Positions 48,844 to 60,282 are shown, counted from the first letter of the stretch. The stretch is DNA of 64,000 bases from Alkalibacillus aidingensis (GCF_014595945.1 NZ_JABXWU010000007.1:49059-113058), one strand, 5' to 3'. A program made the numbers and translations. Notes: a model not told the origin generated them from the letters alone.

Positions 48844-50634
48844 TTATTGTCTTTTGGATAGGCTAATAATTAAATCCCCTGACTCCGCGTATAAGTCGGT
48901 TTTTGGATTGAAGAAGGATAGCTCGCCAGACTTTCTTAGTATTAGCAATAGAACGTCTTCTTCTTCTCGGTCATTTAGATAGTGGCGATGAGTATATTCT
49001 TTCGTAATCATCGTCTTTTTAAAGACAAATCCTTGGTTGATTTTTTCATTTAGTGATGTCCATGTCACTTTTCCATCAAACAATACCGTACCACTAATAT
49101 GACGGCTAACATCTTCTAGTTGATCGCCCTCATTCACCTGTAAAGGCAATTGGAAAAGATGTTCCCTTCCAAAAGTCGGCTTAAAGGTTGAGCTAACTAA
49201 CGTATTATACGAATCATACTCCGTTAAACTTAACATGTAGTCGTAAGGTGTCATATCAATTTGGTAATCCGTTTGTTCAGATAAAATCTCACCGTGCACA
49301 CACGGCACCCCTAACTGCTTAGCGTGTGACAAACGACTCCATGAGGCATCTGAAATTAATACCGGAACACCTAAATCATGCAATACCTTACCTAATTGTG
49401 CAGAGAATTTGTTGGATCCGACCATTAAAACTCCTGGTTTACTGTCTGTCGACAAACCTAACTTACGTGATAACCAGCTAATGGAAAATCCGTGCGCCAC
49501 AACGGTAGCAAAGACTAAGCCAAAGGTTAATGAGGTTAAGATCTCTGCATCATGAAACCCTTCATCAACTAATATACTTGCAAAATACGCTGAAACCGTT
49601 AAGGCTACAATACCTCGAGGCGCGATCCACCCAACTAATAACTTTTCTCGGAACTCCAAATTTGTTCCGATCGTGGATAAGAAAATAGTCAAAGGGCGAA
49701 TCACAAATAACATCATCAAGATGAATAAAACAATATTTATATCAAAGATCGATAGCAAAGTTTCACGATTTAAAGATGCAGTTAACATAATGAAGATAAC
49801 TGAAATCAGTAATATCGATATATTTTCCTTAAAGTGACGCATATCTTCAATGGATGAAATATGCATATTGGCAATTGTCATCCCCATAACAGTAACTGCT
49901 AAAAGGCCTGTTTCATGCATAATGAAGTCGCTTAAAGCAAATGCCATTATAACCGTTACTAAGACGATTGGCGATTTTAGATACTCAGGTACAGCACCCT
50001 TTTCAAAAGAATAACCAATACCGTAACCAAAAATCATTCCAATAATACCGGCTAACACGGAAGCTGCTAAGAACGTTAATACTGCTGAGAAAGCAACTGT
50101 TTCGACTGTTAAGAATTTAATAAATTCAAATGCAAAGACGGCTATTAAAGCACCAAACGGATCGACAACAATTCCTTCCCATTTCAAAATGGCAGCTACT
50201 CTAGGTTTAAGCTTGGCTTGTCTTAGAAGTGGTAAAATAACTGTAGGACCCGTCACGATAAAGATTCCACCAATTACAAAGGCAACAGCCCATGATAAAC
50301 CTGCCACATAATGAGCCGCTAATGAGCCTAGCACCCATGCTAAGAACGCCCCAAGCGTCACAATGCGGTAAACCGGCTTACGCATTCCTTTAATTTCGCG
50401 AAAATCTAAATTCAAACTACCTTCAAAAAGGATAATCCCTACCGCAATAGAAATCAACGGACTATATAAGTCTCCTAATTCCTGTGCTGGATTGATTATT
50501 CCTAAAGTGGGACCGGCTATTAGACCAACAATCGCCATGACAACAATAGCTGGTAAACGAGTGCGCCAAGCAACCCATTGAGAAAAGATCCCAAGTACCC
50601 CAATTAGCATCATGACCATTAATAAGTTCTCCAA
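48844..50634 (-). CDS. CPA1-type Na+/H+ antiporter with C-terminal TrkA/RCK domain
   Basis: It exchanges Na+ (or K+) for H+ to hold cytoplasmic pH and sodium low. The 596-residue protein has a 12-13-helix Na_H_exchanger domain (1-400) with FIVTGPTVILPLLRQ and the ion-binding Asp in EGIVVDPFGALIAV. A cytoplasmic RCK_N domain (about 405-520) with a degenerate nucleotide loop (VGSNKFSAQL) follows, then RCK_C. The start is TTG at 50634, 7 nt after AGGAGG. Its presence fits a salt-adapted host; the cation is not certain. Confidence 0.9.
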   Translation of the reverse strand: MENLLMVMMLIGVLGIFSQWVAWRTRLPAIVVMAIVGLIAGPTLGIINPAQELGDLYSPLISIAVGIILFEGSLNLDFREIKGMRKPVYRIVTLGAFLAWVLGSLAAHYVAGLSWAVAFVIGGIFIVTGPTVILPLLRQAKLKPRVAAILKWEGIVVDPFGALIAVFAFEFIKFLTVETVAFSAVLTFLAASVLAGIIGMIFGYGIGYSFEKGAVPEYLKSPIVLVTVIMAFALSDFIMHETGLLAVTVMGMTIANMHISSIEDMRHFKENISILLISVIFIMLTASLNRETLLSIFDINIVLFILMMLFVIRPLTIFLSTIGTNLEFREKLLVGWIAPRGIVALTVSAYFASILVDEGFHDAEILTSLTFGLVFATVVAHGFSISWLSRKLGLSTDSKPGVLMVGSNKFSAQLGKVLHDLGVPVLISDASWSRLSHAKQLGVPCVHGEILSEQTDYQIDMTPYDYMLSLTEYDSYNTLVSSTFKPTFGREHLFQLPLQVNEGDQLEDVSRHISGTVLFDGKVTWTSLNEKINQGFVFKKTMITKEYTHRHYLNDREEEDVLLLILRKSGELSFFNPKTDLYAESGDLIISLSKRQ

Positions 50635-50706
50635 TGATGTTCCTCCTAACGTTGCCCTTTTTTAAGTTTCTCTTAAATATGGAAAGTTATTAATTAACTT
50701 TGCATG

Positions 50707-50836
50707 AAGAGACTGAACAAAAGTGTGCTTGCTATAGATCATCCGAACTATGGGAAACTTACCACTTCCACTAAGCTAGTGAATCATTCGCTTTAGTATT
50801 ATAAACACGTCATTATGTCGCAGCCTCTTTTTATTT
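50707..50836. repeat. Inverted-repeat element, AAGAGRCTG ends
   Basis: A segment of about 130 bp bounded by AAGAGACTGAACAAAAG and, inverted, AAGAGGCTGCGACATAA, with an inner partial palindrome near 50774-50800. It lies upstream of the antiporter gene and downstream of lipA in a 388-bp gap with no coding frame. Such GAGGCTG-ended hairpins are common between genes of Firmicutes; the shorter stem at 30245-30291 has similar arms. Confidence 0.5.
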
Positions 50837-50960
50837 TTGACACAAGATACCATGCAATTATAAATAGGTGTTAAGGGTGAGTCAATCATAAAACTTTATA
50901 TTAATATAAGTTTTTTTAGGGGGGTTACCAACTAAGTTCTCTATATCCAAAAACTTATAC
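50837..50960. other. Rest of the lipA/antiporter gap
   Basis: AT-rich DNA with one AT-only hairpin near 50890-50917 (ACTTTATAT/ATATAAGT followed by a T-run rightward). No gene is seen. Confidence 0.4.
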
Positions 50961-51003
50961 AAAAAACACCTTAACTCCCCTCATGAAGGGAATTAAGGTG
51001 TTA
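50961..51003 (-). terminator. Terminator after lipA
   Basis: On the minus strand AACACCTTAATTCCC pairs imperfectly with GGGAGTTAAGGTGTT and is followed by six T residues, 20 nt past the lipA stop. Confidence 0.92.
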
Positions 51004-51022
51004 ATGGGAAATCCTAATCGTA

Positions 51023-51952
51023 TTATGATACAGGTTGGTTGTTTAGGTAATTTTCTTCGTATTGCTCACGGCGTCGTTTGGAAGCTTCACTTACCTGTTC
51101 ATCAGCATGATAAGATGAACGAACCAACGGACCCGCCTGACAATGCTGGAAGCCTTTTTGGAAAGCAATTTTTCTTAACTCAGCAAACTCTTTTGGTTCA
51201 TAATAGCGCTCAACCTTCAGGTGGTTACGCGTAGGTTGTAAGTATTGACCAATGGTTAAAATATCAACATCATGTGCTAACAAATCATCCATGGTTTCTA
51301 TCAGTTCTTCTTTCGTTTCACCTAATCCAACCATAATACTTGATTTAGTTGGTGTATCTGGTGAAATTTCCTTAACACGTTTAAGTAACGTTAGTGAACG
51401 ATCATAGGTAGCTCTTGAACGAACAGTTGGTGTTAACCGACGAACCGTTTCAACGTTATGATTAAAAATATCAGGTCCAGCATCCATTAATGTACGAATG
51501 CTATCATAGTCACCTTTCATGTCTGAAGGTAATACTTCTACTGTTGTACCTGGATTACGGCGGCGAATAGCTTTAACTGTCTCTGCAAAAATAGCGGCAC
51601 CACCATCTTTTAAGTCATCGCGAGCGACAGCCGTGACAACTGCATGACGTAGGCCCATAATCTCAACTGATTCAGCTACACGCTCTGGTTCTCCCCAGTC
51701 TAACTCAGTTGGTAATCCTGTGTTAACAGCACAGAAACGACAACCTCTTGTACATGTGCTTCCTAAGATCATAAAGGTAGCTGTTTTACGAACAGCCCAA
51801 CATTCATGAATATTTGGACAGCGCGCTTCTTCACAGACGGTATTGAGATTTTTTTCACGCATCATTTTCTTAAGGCCAATATAATTTTTGTTCGTGTTTA
51901 ACTTAATTTTTAGCCACTCAGGCTTTCTTACATACTCCTCTTTCTTTGTCAC
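51023..51952 (-). CDS. lipA: Lipoyl synthase
   Basis: A radical SAM enzyme that inserts two sulfurs into protein-bound octanoyl chains to make lipoate. The 309-residue protein has the auxiliary cluster cysteines C40, C45 and C51 ([14 protein letters not shown]) and the radical SAM cysteines C67, C71 and C74 ([10 protein letters not shown]). The C-terminal [12 protein letters not shown] holds the conserved Ser. The GTG at 51952 lies 8 nt after AAGGGG and gives [13 protein letters not shown], aligned with B. subtilis MAKKDEHLRKPEW. It follows lipM with a gap of about 20 nt. Confidence 0.96.
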   Translation of the reverse strand: MTKKEEYVRKPEWLKIKLNTNKNYIGLKKMMREKNLNTVCEEARCPNIHECWAVRKTATFMILGSTCTRGCRFCAVNTGLPTELDWGEPERVAESVEIMGLRHAVVTAVARDDLKDGGAAIFAETVKAIRRRNPGTTVEVLPSDMKGDYDSIRTLMDAGPDIFNHNVETVRRLTPTVRSRATYDRSLTLLKRVKEISPDTPTKSSIMVGLGETKEELIETMDDLLAHDVDILTIGQYLQPTRNHLKVERYYEPKEFAELRKIAFQKGFQHCQAGPLVRSSYHADEQVSEASKRRREQYEENYLNNQPVS

Positions 51953-51974
51953 TAATAACACCCCTTACAAAAGA

Positions 51975-52793
51975 TTATCTGGCAAAATTCCAATCATCAC
52001 TTGCATATTTCTGTTTCATTAGTTGTTTGACTTCTTGTTGTTGATCTTCTGTTAACATATACGGCTCGAGGCTAACTTGTAAACCTTTTTCAAATCCATG
52101 AAAAAAAGCTTTTTCTACCTCTCTAATTGAAGGACGCCTTCCTAACTCCCTTTCGATCGAGGTTGCTTTATCCTTAAGCTTCTCCTTTGCTCTTTCTCGC
52201 TTATGTTCATCTGAGTAGACGAACATATCAAACAACTGATCAAGATTCATGCTTAACGGAATCGATCCGTGTTGTAAAATTACTCCACGCTGTCGTGTTT
52301 GCGCACTTCCTGCTGCTTTCTTTCCATTAAGAACTAATTCGTACCAAGATGGTTCATCAAAACAAACGGCTGATCCAGTTTGATTCAACTTTCCTTCTGG
52401 TATGGAAAACTTGGCATCAAGTCCAAGTAACCGGTAACCTTCAAGCAGTCCTTTCGAGATAACCTTATACGCCTCAGTCACTGTGCTTGGCATACCCGGA
52501 TGTTCTTCTGAAACAATGACACTATATGTTAACTCATCATCGTGTAAAACAGCTCGACCTCCTGTTAAACGACGAACTAAGCCAAACCCGTATTTCTTAA
52601 CGTTTTCTGTATGTATTCTTCCATTAACCTTCTGGAAATATCCTAGAGATAATCCAGCTGGTTCCCACTGATAAAATCTCAACGTCGGTGGAATCTTTCC
52701 CTCACTATGCCATTTTAATAAACACTCATCTAATGCCATATTATATTGAGGTGATTGAACCTTAGAATTAATAAAATACCAAGTTTTCGTCAT
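51975..52793 (-). CDS. lipM: Octanoyltransferase LipM
   Basis: It moves octanoyl from acyl carrier protein to the GcvH protein, the first step of lipoate assembly in Bacillus. The 272-residue protein belongs to the BPL/LplA fold and has RRLTGGRAVLHDDELTYSV, the catalytic Cys144 in SAVCFDEPSWYELVLNGKK and the active-site Lys158/159. The Cys separates LipM from lipoate ligases (LplJ). It is next to lipA, so octanoylation and sulfur insertion genes form one unit; LipL, which passes the chain to E2 subunits, is not here. The RBS (GTAGGTC) is weak, and the start touches a repeat-rich spacer. Confidence 0.9.
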   Translation of the reverse strand: MTKTWYFINSKVQSPQYNMALDECLLKWHSEGKIPPTLRFYQWEPAGLSLGYFQKVNGRIHTENVKKYGFGLVRRLTGGRAVLHDDELTYSVIVSEEHPGMPSTVTEAYKVISKGLLEGYRLLGLDAKFSIPEGKLNQTGSAVCFDEPSWYELVLNGKKAAGSAQTRQRGVILQHGSIPLSMNLDQLFDMFVYSDEHKRERAKEKLKDKATSIERELGRRPSIREVEKAFFHGFEKGLQVSLEPYMLTEDQQQEVKQLMKQKYASDDWNFAR

Positions 52794-52833
52794 GACCTAC
52801 ACACTTTCTGTTATTTATGCTCTGATAAAGTCC

Positions 52834-52980
52834 GTTGTTGTTATGGTGATTCGCTTTCGGTGGACGCTTTCCGTGGGCACGGCTTCAGCTAACTTGGGAA
52901 GGAAAAGCACTTCCCAAGTGGATCTTCAGCTCGTGCTGTTCCCACAGGAGTCGCCACCTTCGCTCTCACCATACAACAAC
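52834..52980. repeat. Palindromic intergenic element, copy 1
   Basis: A core (52866-52952) opens GCTTTCCGTGGGCACGG, contains a perfect 10-bp hairpin ACTTGGGAAG/CTTCCCAAGT (52892-52919), and closes TGTTCCCACAGGAGTC. Outer arms GTTGTTGTTATGGTGA and TCACCATACAACAAC pair with each other. The right arm runs on to about 53024 with sequence that recurs before hutH. No open frame of substance. Confidence 0.88.
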
Positions 52981-53024
52981 TAAGAACTATTCCTTGAATT
53001 ATCAACACTAAAATTTAACAGAGC

Positions 53025-53158
53025 CATTATTTAAGTAAAACCGTAACAATTCTCTTGAAGGAATTTTTTAGTAATCATTTCAAACAACTTCATCATATCA
53101 AGAAACATTAAGCGTGTAAAATAACACACATCTAATTACGGTTAATAAACAATTTTAA
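53025..53158. other. Spacer, no gene
   Basis: AT-rich DNA between repeat copy 1 and the terminator of the SE1832-like gene. Nothing else could be recognised. Confidence 0.4.
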
Positions 53159-53204
53159 AAAATAACCCCTAATACAGAGGACAAATGTGCTTCTATTAGG
53201 GGGA
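53159..53204 (-). terminator. Terminator after the SE1832-like gene
   Basis: CCCCTAATA pairs with TATTAGGGG around a loop with some internal pairing; on the minus strand it is followed by TTATTTTTT. It lies 11 nt past the stop. Confidence 0.85.
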
Positions 53205-53214
53205 TTCCTATCTA

Positions 53215-53391
53215 TTATTGTTGTTTTAACTGTTCTCTTAATGAAGCTAACTCTTCTTCTAGTCGTTTAAGAGTTTTCTCCAACATGGTGACGTTTCCAC
53301 CATTAGCCTCTAGCTTATCTAAGTCACCTTGAATACGGATATAATCATTTTTAACTTGATCAATTTGGGCTTGTATTTCCTCTTTTGTCAT
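53215..53391 (-). CDS. SE1832-like small coiled-coil protein
   Basis: A 58-residue protein that is almost entirely a charged helix or coiled coil (EEIQAQIDQVKNDYIRIQ, LEKTLKRLEEELASLREQL). It resembles the SE1832 family of short Firmicute proteins, whose role is unknown; the YIRIQGDLDKLE stretch is the best marker. The ATG at 53391 is 9 nt after GGAGTG; an in-frame GTG three codons earlier is part of that RBS. It stands alone between two copies of the palindromic repeat. Confidence 0.7.
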   Translation of the reverse strand: MTKEEIQAQIDQVKNDYIRIQGDLDKLEANGGNVTMLEKTLKRLEEELASLREQLKQQ

Positions 53392-53566
53392 GTAATTCAC
53401 TCCATTCTGAGTATTATTCTATATCTGATATTAAGGTTCTATTTCAATTGTGGTAGTGTGAATATTTACACCACCGACTTATTACCTTTTTTAATCTGTA
53501 GGGTTAGGACAAAATCAATTTATAATCCATAGATGAGCTGGTTATGAATTCTTGGTGTGCTCTAAT
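53392..53566. other. Spacer before repeat copy 2
   Basis: Upstream region of the SE1832-like gene, AT-rich, with no second gene. A short frame at 53329-53532 on the plus strand lacks an RBS. Confidence 0.4.
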
Positions 53567-53695
53567 ACCGCTTCATCAAAATGCTTCGCTTTCCGCGGGC
53601 ACGGCTTCAGCTAACTTGGGAAGAAAAGCACTTCCCAAGTGGATCTTCAGCTCGTGCTGTTCCCGCAGGAGTCTACGCATTTTGATTCCGCTTAG
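53567..53695. repeat. Palindromic intergenic element, copy 2
   Basis: It has the same core as copy 1 with a few changes (GCTTTCCGCGGGCACGG, same ACTTGGGAAG hairpin, TGTTCCCGCAGGAGTC). The outer arms differ completely from copy 1 yet match each other: ATCAAAATGC (53575-53584) pairs perfectly with GCATTTTGAT (53677-53686), flanked by CCGCTT/AGCGG. In the core, GTGGG/CCCAC of copy 1 has become GCGGG/CCCGC, a compensated pair change. Confidence 0.88.
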
Positions 53696-53789
53696 TACTG
53701 CTCACCTAACACAGATAAATTACTATATGTTCTTACTCAATATCGACCCTCTTTCCCTAGTGTCTTCGTCAGCTTTAGGATAACAAGAG

Positions 53790-53935
53790 ATGGCGAGCGA
53801 TAGGTGGTCACGCCAGGTTGGTGACAACACTACCCCCGTGGCAACACCGACACTTATCCACCCTGTACATCGTGGGAACAGCGCGAAGCTCGAGCCGTGC
53901 CCACGATAAGCGTCCACCGAAAGCGAGTCACACAC
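53790..53935. repeat. Palindromic intergenic element, copy 3 (inverted, diverged)
   Basis: Read on the minus strand it opens CGCTTTCGGTGGACGCTTAT like copy 1, then GTGGGCACGGCTCGAGC and GCGCTGTTCCCAC. The central hairpin of copies 1 and 2 is missing and the right half is not recognisable. ATCGTGGG/CCCACGAT still pair. It appears to be a shortened relative in the opposite orientation. Confidence 0.7.
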
Positions 53936-53977
53936 GGGGCATTCATCAACTTCTCAACATGACTGCTGTAATAATAG

Positions 53978-53999
53978 ACACCACCACATTTAGTATAGA
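53978..53999. repeat. 22-nt exact repeat, copy 2
   Basis: Exact match to 34654-34675. Flanks agree in part (preceding TAAT, following ACAC), so the shared unit may be about 38-40 nt. It lies between repeat copy 3 and the terminator at 54033. Confidence 0.75.
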
Positions 54000-54032
54000 G
54001 CCTAAATTAACACTAATGCAATGAATCGATCT

Positions 54033-54061
54033 AAAAAAACTAGGAGTCCCTCGCTCCTAGT
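54033..54061 (-). terminator. Terminator after the exported-protein gene at 54062
   Basis: ACTAGGAG pairs with CTCCTAGT around CGAGGGA, followed by seven T residues on the minus strand. The stem begins at the stop codon. Confidence 0.93.
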
Positions 54062-54586
54062 TTAGTGGTGAAGTATAAAGTTGCGTAGTGGTAACCGTTG
54101 TTCAAACTCTCGTCTGTCGATTTCATAAATAATTTTCAACTCTTCTAAATCAAACTGATAATTAGGCTTCTCTAAGTTAACTTTAAAAACTAATGTCATT
54201 TGTGGTTCAGTTAATTTGAACCCTTCAACACCAACATAGTCTTCAATAACCTGATGAACTTCAGGACTCGATTGGTAAAAAAGATCTGTTTGATGACTTG
54301 GATCAATAAACAAATCAACCTGAATCATTTCACTTGCTGATGACAAGCTAACACCATTTTCCTTAACGATTTGAATATCTTTAATGATAGGCATTTCATT
54401 CCCTGTCCAACGAAGCTGTTTACCTATATAGACGTCTTCATAACTTTCAAATATCTTGGCTTTTGCACCTGTATGAGTGATACTAAGAAATTCACCACTA
54501 TTACTATTAGCGGTTACAACGAAAAACCCGGTCAATCCTGATCCAAAAAATAATATCGTTACCAACATCCATCTAAGTTTCTTCAT
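54062..54586 (-). CDS. Membrane-anchored or exported protein, unknown function
   Basis: I do not recognise this 174-residue protein. An N-terminal hydrophobic helix (5-26, WMLVTILFFGSGLTGFFVV) acts as anchor or signal, and the remainder looks like a beta-rich extracellular domain with no cysteines. It is monocistronic, flanked by the repeat zone and the hut operon, and has its own terminator. No RBS of good quality is obvious, but codon use looks normal. Confidence 0.7.
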   Translation of the reverse strand: MKKLRWMLVTILFFGSGLTGFFVVTANSNSGEFLSITHTGAKAKIFESYEDVYIGKQLRWTGNEMPIIKDIQIVKENGVSLSSASEMIQVDLFIDPSHQTDLFYQSSPEVHQVIEDYVGVEGFKLTEPQMTLVFKVNLEKPNYQFDLEELKIIYEIDRREFEQRLPLRNFILHH

Positions 54587-54734
54587 ATACTAGGCACCTC
54601 ATTATCGAGTACAGTTTGACATGGTTGTCTAATTTACAACTATTATTTATATTATTCGATATAACCGAGCTAATTCCTTTTTCTTAGTTCAATTTTCTCG
54701 AGGCACCTAGTCATTTCTTATGATGATGATAATA

Positions 54735-56946
<2,212 letters not shown>

Positions 56947-56958
56947 TCATCCTATCCA

Positions 56959-58617
56959 TCAATCTAATAATGGAATATTGATACCCTTCTCCTTCGCTGT
57001 GTCCTTGGCTAAACTGTAGCCCGCATCGACATGGCGAGCAACTCCAATACCCGGGTCAGACGTTAGGACTCGTTCCAATCGTGCAGCGGCATCTTCTGTT
57101 CCATCTGCAACAATAACCATACCTGCGTGCAGGGAGTAGCCCATGCCAACACCACCACCATGATGAACAGATACCCAGCTCGCACCATTCACACTGTTAA
57201 TTAAGGCATTTAAAATCGGCCAATCAGCTACTGCATCGCTCCCATCCTTCATTCCCTCTGTTTCTCGGTTAGGTGAGGCTACAGAGCCAGCATCTAAATG
57301 ATCCCGACCGATGACAATCGGTGCTGATATCTCTCCAGATGCGACCATATCATTAATGATTTTTCCGAATCTTGCACGTTCACCGTATCCTAGCCAGCAG
57401 ATCCTTGACGGTAACCCTTGGAATGCAACTTGCTCACGAGCCATTCTAATCCACTTACATAAATGCTCATTATATGAAAACTCCTCGAGTATCACCTCAT
57501 CGATTTTATAAATATCTTCTGGGTCTCCAGATAATGCAGCCCACCTAAAAGGTCCTTTCCCTTCACAGAACTGAGGGCGAATAAATGCTGGTACAAAACC
57601 AGGAAAATCAAAAGCATCCTTCACACCTTCGTTATACGCTTCTTGTCGGATGTTATTACCGTAATCGAAAGTCACTGCTCCTGCTTTTTGTAAATCAATC
57701 ATTGCTTGAACGTGCTTTTTGATACTTCTGCGTGATAGAACCAAATAATAGTCGGCATTTGATTCACGCAATTCTTTTCCTGCTTGTAATGTATAACCTT
57801 CTGGTAAATAGCCGTTTAATGGGTCGTGTGCCGATGTTTGATCCGTGACTAAGTCAGGTATTTCTCCACGCTCAACAAGTGCTGGTAAAACCTCTGCAGC
57901 ATTACCTAATAATCCGATTGATAAAGGCTCACCCTTTGCTTGAGCCTCTCGAGCCATTTCTAAAGCTTCATCTAGTGAATCTGTCATCTTATTTAAATAA
58001 CGGTGTTCAATCCGACGCCTAATTCTGTCCTCATTAACTTCAATAGCTATGACAACACCTTCATTCATCGTCACTGCTAAAGGCTGAGCACCACCCATAC
58101 CACCTAAACCCGCTGTAACGGTTAAGGTACCCTTTAATGAACCACCAAAATGCTGTCTTGCTGCTTCGGCGAATGTTTCATAGGTACCTTGCAAAATCCC
58201 TTGAGTTCCAATGTAAATCCAGCTACCTGCCGTCATTTGTCCATACATCATTAACCCTTGTTTCTCTAGTTCACGGAAATGCTCCCAATTGGCCCAAGCG
58301 GGTACTAGATTTGAATTAGCTAACAACACTCTTGGAGCATCTTTATGAGACCTAAAAACGGCCACTGGTTTTCCAGACTGTACGAGTAACGTTTCATCGT
58401 CTTCTAACTCTTTTAACGTGCTGACGATTTTATGATAGCTCTCCCAATTACGCACAGCTTTACCAATCCCTCCATATACAACCAACTCATCCGGGTTCTC
58501 AGCTACTTCAGGATCTAAATTATTCATTAACATACGTAATGCCGCTTCTTGTACCCAACCTTTTGTATTGAGATCGCTTCCCCTTGGTGCACGGATATTC
58601 TTCACTCTATCAACCAT
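56959..58617 (-). CDS. hutU: Urocanate hydratase
   Basis: An NAD+-dependent enzyme turning urocanate into imidazolonepropionate. The 552-residue protein has the N-terminal [14 protein letters not shown], the NAD-binding [14 protein letters not shown] and the active-site Cys in [14 protein letters not shown]. Length is exactly that of the family. The ATG at 58617 is placed after GAGGAGGAG; the frame extends 14 codons upstream across that RBS. Confidence 0.96.
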   Translation of the reverse strand: MVDRVKNIRAPRGSDLNTKGWVQEAALRMLMNNLDPEVAENPDELVVYGGIGKAVRNWESYHKIVSTLKELEDDETLLVQSGKPVAVFRSHKDAPRVLLANSNLVPAWANWEHFRELEKQGLMMYGQMTAGSWIYIGTQGILQGTYETFAEAARQHFGGSLKGTLTVTAGLGGMGGAQPLAVTMNEGVVIAIEVNEDRIRRRIEHRYLNKMTDSLDEALEMAREAQAKGEPLSIGLLGNAAEVLPALVERGEIPDLVTDQTSAHDPLNGYLPEGYTLQAGKELRESNADYYLVLSRRSIKKHVQAMIDLQKAGAVTFDYGNNIRQEAYNEGVKDAFDFPGFVPAFIRPQFCEGKGPFRWAALSGDPEDIYKIDEVILEEFSYNEHLCKWIRMAREQVAFQGLPSRICWLGYGERARFGKIINDMVASGEISAPIVIGRDHLDAGSVASPNRETEGMKDGSDAVADWPILNALINSVNGASWVSVHHGGGVGMGYSLHAGMVIVADGTEDAAARLERVLTSDPGIGVARHVDAGYSLAKDTAKEKGINIPLLD

Positions 58618-58710
58618 TAAAAAAACTCCTCCTCTTTTGTAGACTACTAGCTCATTCATTCTAGCTTTAATAGATTATATGTTGAATCTATAATGATTCA
58701 TGTTAATGTC

Positions 58711-60210
58711 TTACGTCGGTGTTGAATGAGATATTTTACTTGTCACCAACCAATTCGCTAATGCTTCAATATCTTTAGAAAATACACGATCTTGTGTAAT
58801 CGTTGGTACTACCACACGAGCCCGGTTGTAAAAATCTTGCGTGTCCTTGGCCATTTTCTCTACTCCACGAATCTCAACTGCTTGCATGGCACACATTAAC
58901 TCTATCGCTAGTACTCTTCTGACATTTTCAATGATTTGAGCAGCATGCCTGGCGCCAATAGTTCCCATACTCACGTGATCTTCTTGATTTGCTGATGATG
59001 GGATCGAATCCACACTGGCTGGGTGTGAAAGTGTTTTATTTTCAGAAACGAGTGATGCTGCCGTATATTGCATAATCATCGCCCCTGACTGTAATCCGGG
59101 TTCAGGGCTTAAAAATGGGGGTAAATCATTGAGCTGTGGATTAACCAACCTTTCAATGCGTCGTTCAGCCATACTTGCAACCTCTGACATACCGATTTTC
59201 AGTAAGTCCATCGCTATCGCAATTGGTTGACCGTGAAAATTACCTCCAGACCTCACTTCACCTTGCTCATTAAAAATAAGTGGATTATCTGTTGCCGCAT
59301 TAATTTCAACAGCAAGTTTATCTTTGACATACTTAAGTGTTTGCCAAGACGCGCCTAAAACTTGAGGTATACAACGAATCGAGTAAGCATCTTGAACACG
59401 TTTCTCTCCTTGTTTAGTCACCAATTGACTATCCTGTAGATACTCTGAAATTCTTCTGGCGACATCAATTTGTTCGGTAAAACCTCGAGCCCGGTGAATT
59501 CGCTCATCAAAAGCATCCATAATACCTTCTAGCCCTTCAATGGTGATAGCAGCTATTCGTTCTGCTTGGCTTAATAGCTCTTCAGCCTTTAAATAGGATA
59601 AGACTCCAACTGCGGTCATTGCCTGCGTTCCATTAATTAAGGCTAACCCTTCTTTTGCCACAAGTTGAATGGGGTCAATTTGTTTTTGTGAAAACACCTC
59701 TTTAGTTGACTGTTTATCACCTTGATTAAACACTTCTCCTTCGCCAATTAATACCAAGGCTAAATGGGCTAAGGGAGCTAGGTCACCACTTGCTCCAAGT
59801 GAACCTTGCGAAGGGATAACCGGATGCACCTGTTTGTTTAATAATTCGACTAGCCGTTCAATGACAACTGGTCTGACCCCTGAGTATCCTTTTAAAAGCG
59901 TGTTGGCACGCAATAACACCATGGCGCGGCTAACTTCCTCACTAAAAGGCTCCCCGACTCCACAAGCATGGGAATGGATTAAATTTAGCTGAAGTGCATT
60001 AATGTCCTCTAAATCTATTTCCACATCGCTGAATTTCCCAAAACCTGTGTTGATTCCATAAATGAGTTCGTGGTTAGCGATTGATTCTTCAATCTGATGG
60101 CGACTATTACCCACCATAGCCATCGATTCTTCTGAGAGTGTCACGCATTCAAAATCGTAAACAACCCGCCCAACTTCCTCTAACGTTAAACCGTGTCCCG
60201 TTAATTCCAC
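58711..60210 (-). CDS. hutH: Histidine ammonia-lyase
   Basis: It removes ammonia from histidine to give urocanate. The 499-residue protein carries the self-forming MIO cofactor triad Ala-Ser-Gly at 140-142 ([15 protein letters not shown]) and [10 protein letters not shown]. The start codon is GTG at 60210, 8 nt after AAGGAGG. The RBS and the 50 nt before it are a diverged half-copy of the palindromic element at 52.8-53.0 kb. Transcription into hutH depends on readthrough of the terminator at 60286-60327. Confidence 0.96.
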   Translation of the reverse strand: MELTGHGLTLEEVGRVVYDFECVTLSEESMAMVGNSRHQIEESIANHELIYGINTGFGKFSDVEIDLEDINALQLNLIHSHACGVGEPFSEEVSRAMVLLRANTLLKGYSGVRPVVIERLVELLNKQVHPVIPSQGSLGASGDLAPLAHLALVLIGEGEVFNQGDKQSTKEVFSQKQIDPIQLVAKEGLALINGTQAMTAVGVLSYLKAEELLSQAERIAAITIEGLEGIMDAFDERIHRARGFTEQIDVARRISEYLQDSQLVTKQGEKRVQDAYSIRCIPQVLGASWQTLKYVKDKLAVEINAATDNPLIFNEQGEVRSGGNFHGQPIAIAMDLLKIGMSEVASMAERRIERLVNPQLNDLPPFLSPEPGLQSGAMIMQYTAASLVSENKTLSHPASVDSIPSSANQEDHVSMGTIGARHAAQIIENVRRVLAIELMCAMQAVEIRGVEKMAKDTQDFYNRARVVVPTITQDRVFSKDIEALANWLVTSKISHSTPT

Positions 60211-60217
60211 TGAATCA

Positions 60218-60282
60218 CCCTCCTTCGCTTTTCACCATACAACAACTAAGAGAATCATCTACACTAAACTTTAAAAGTGCCC
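60218..60282 (-). repeat. Half-copy of the palindromic element in the hutP-hutH spacer
   Basis: Read on the minus strand, the stretch through TTAGTTGTTGTATGGTGA and GCGAAGG matches the right arm of repeat copy 1 (52950-53024) over about 65 nt. There is one 11-nt gap and few changes. The core and left arm are absent. It overlaps the hutH ribosome binding site. Confidence 0.75.

Noticed and set aside
52792..53783. Open frames inside the palindromic elements (for example 52792-52983, 53544-53783), translating to the same ASANLGRK stretch.
   Set aside because: They are translations of the repeat core, with no RBS and no protein-like conservation outside it.
53790..53935. Insertion sequence or transposase remnant.
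   Set aside because: No transposase-like frame or target duplication could be seen; only the non-coding repeat is present.
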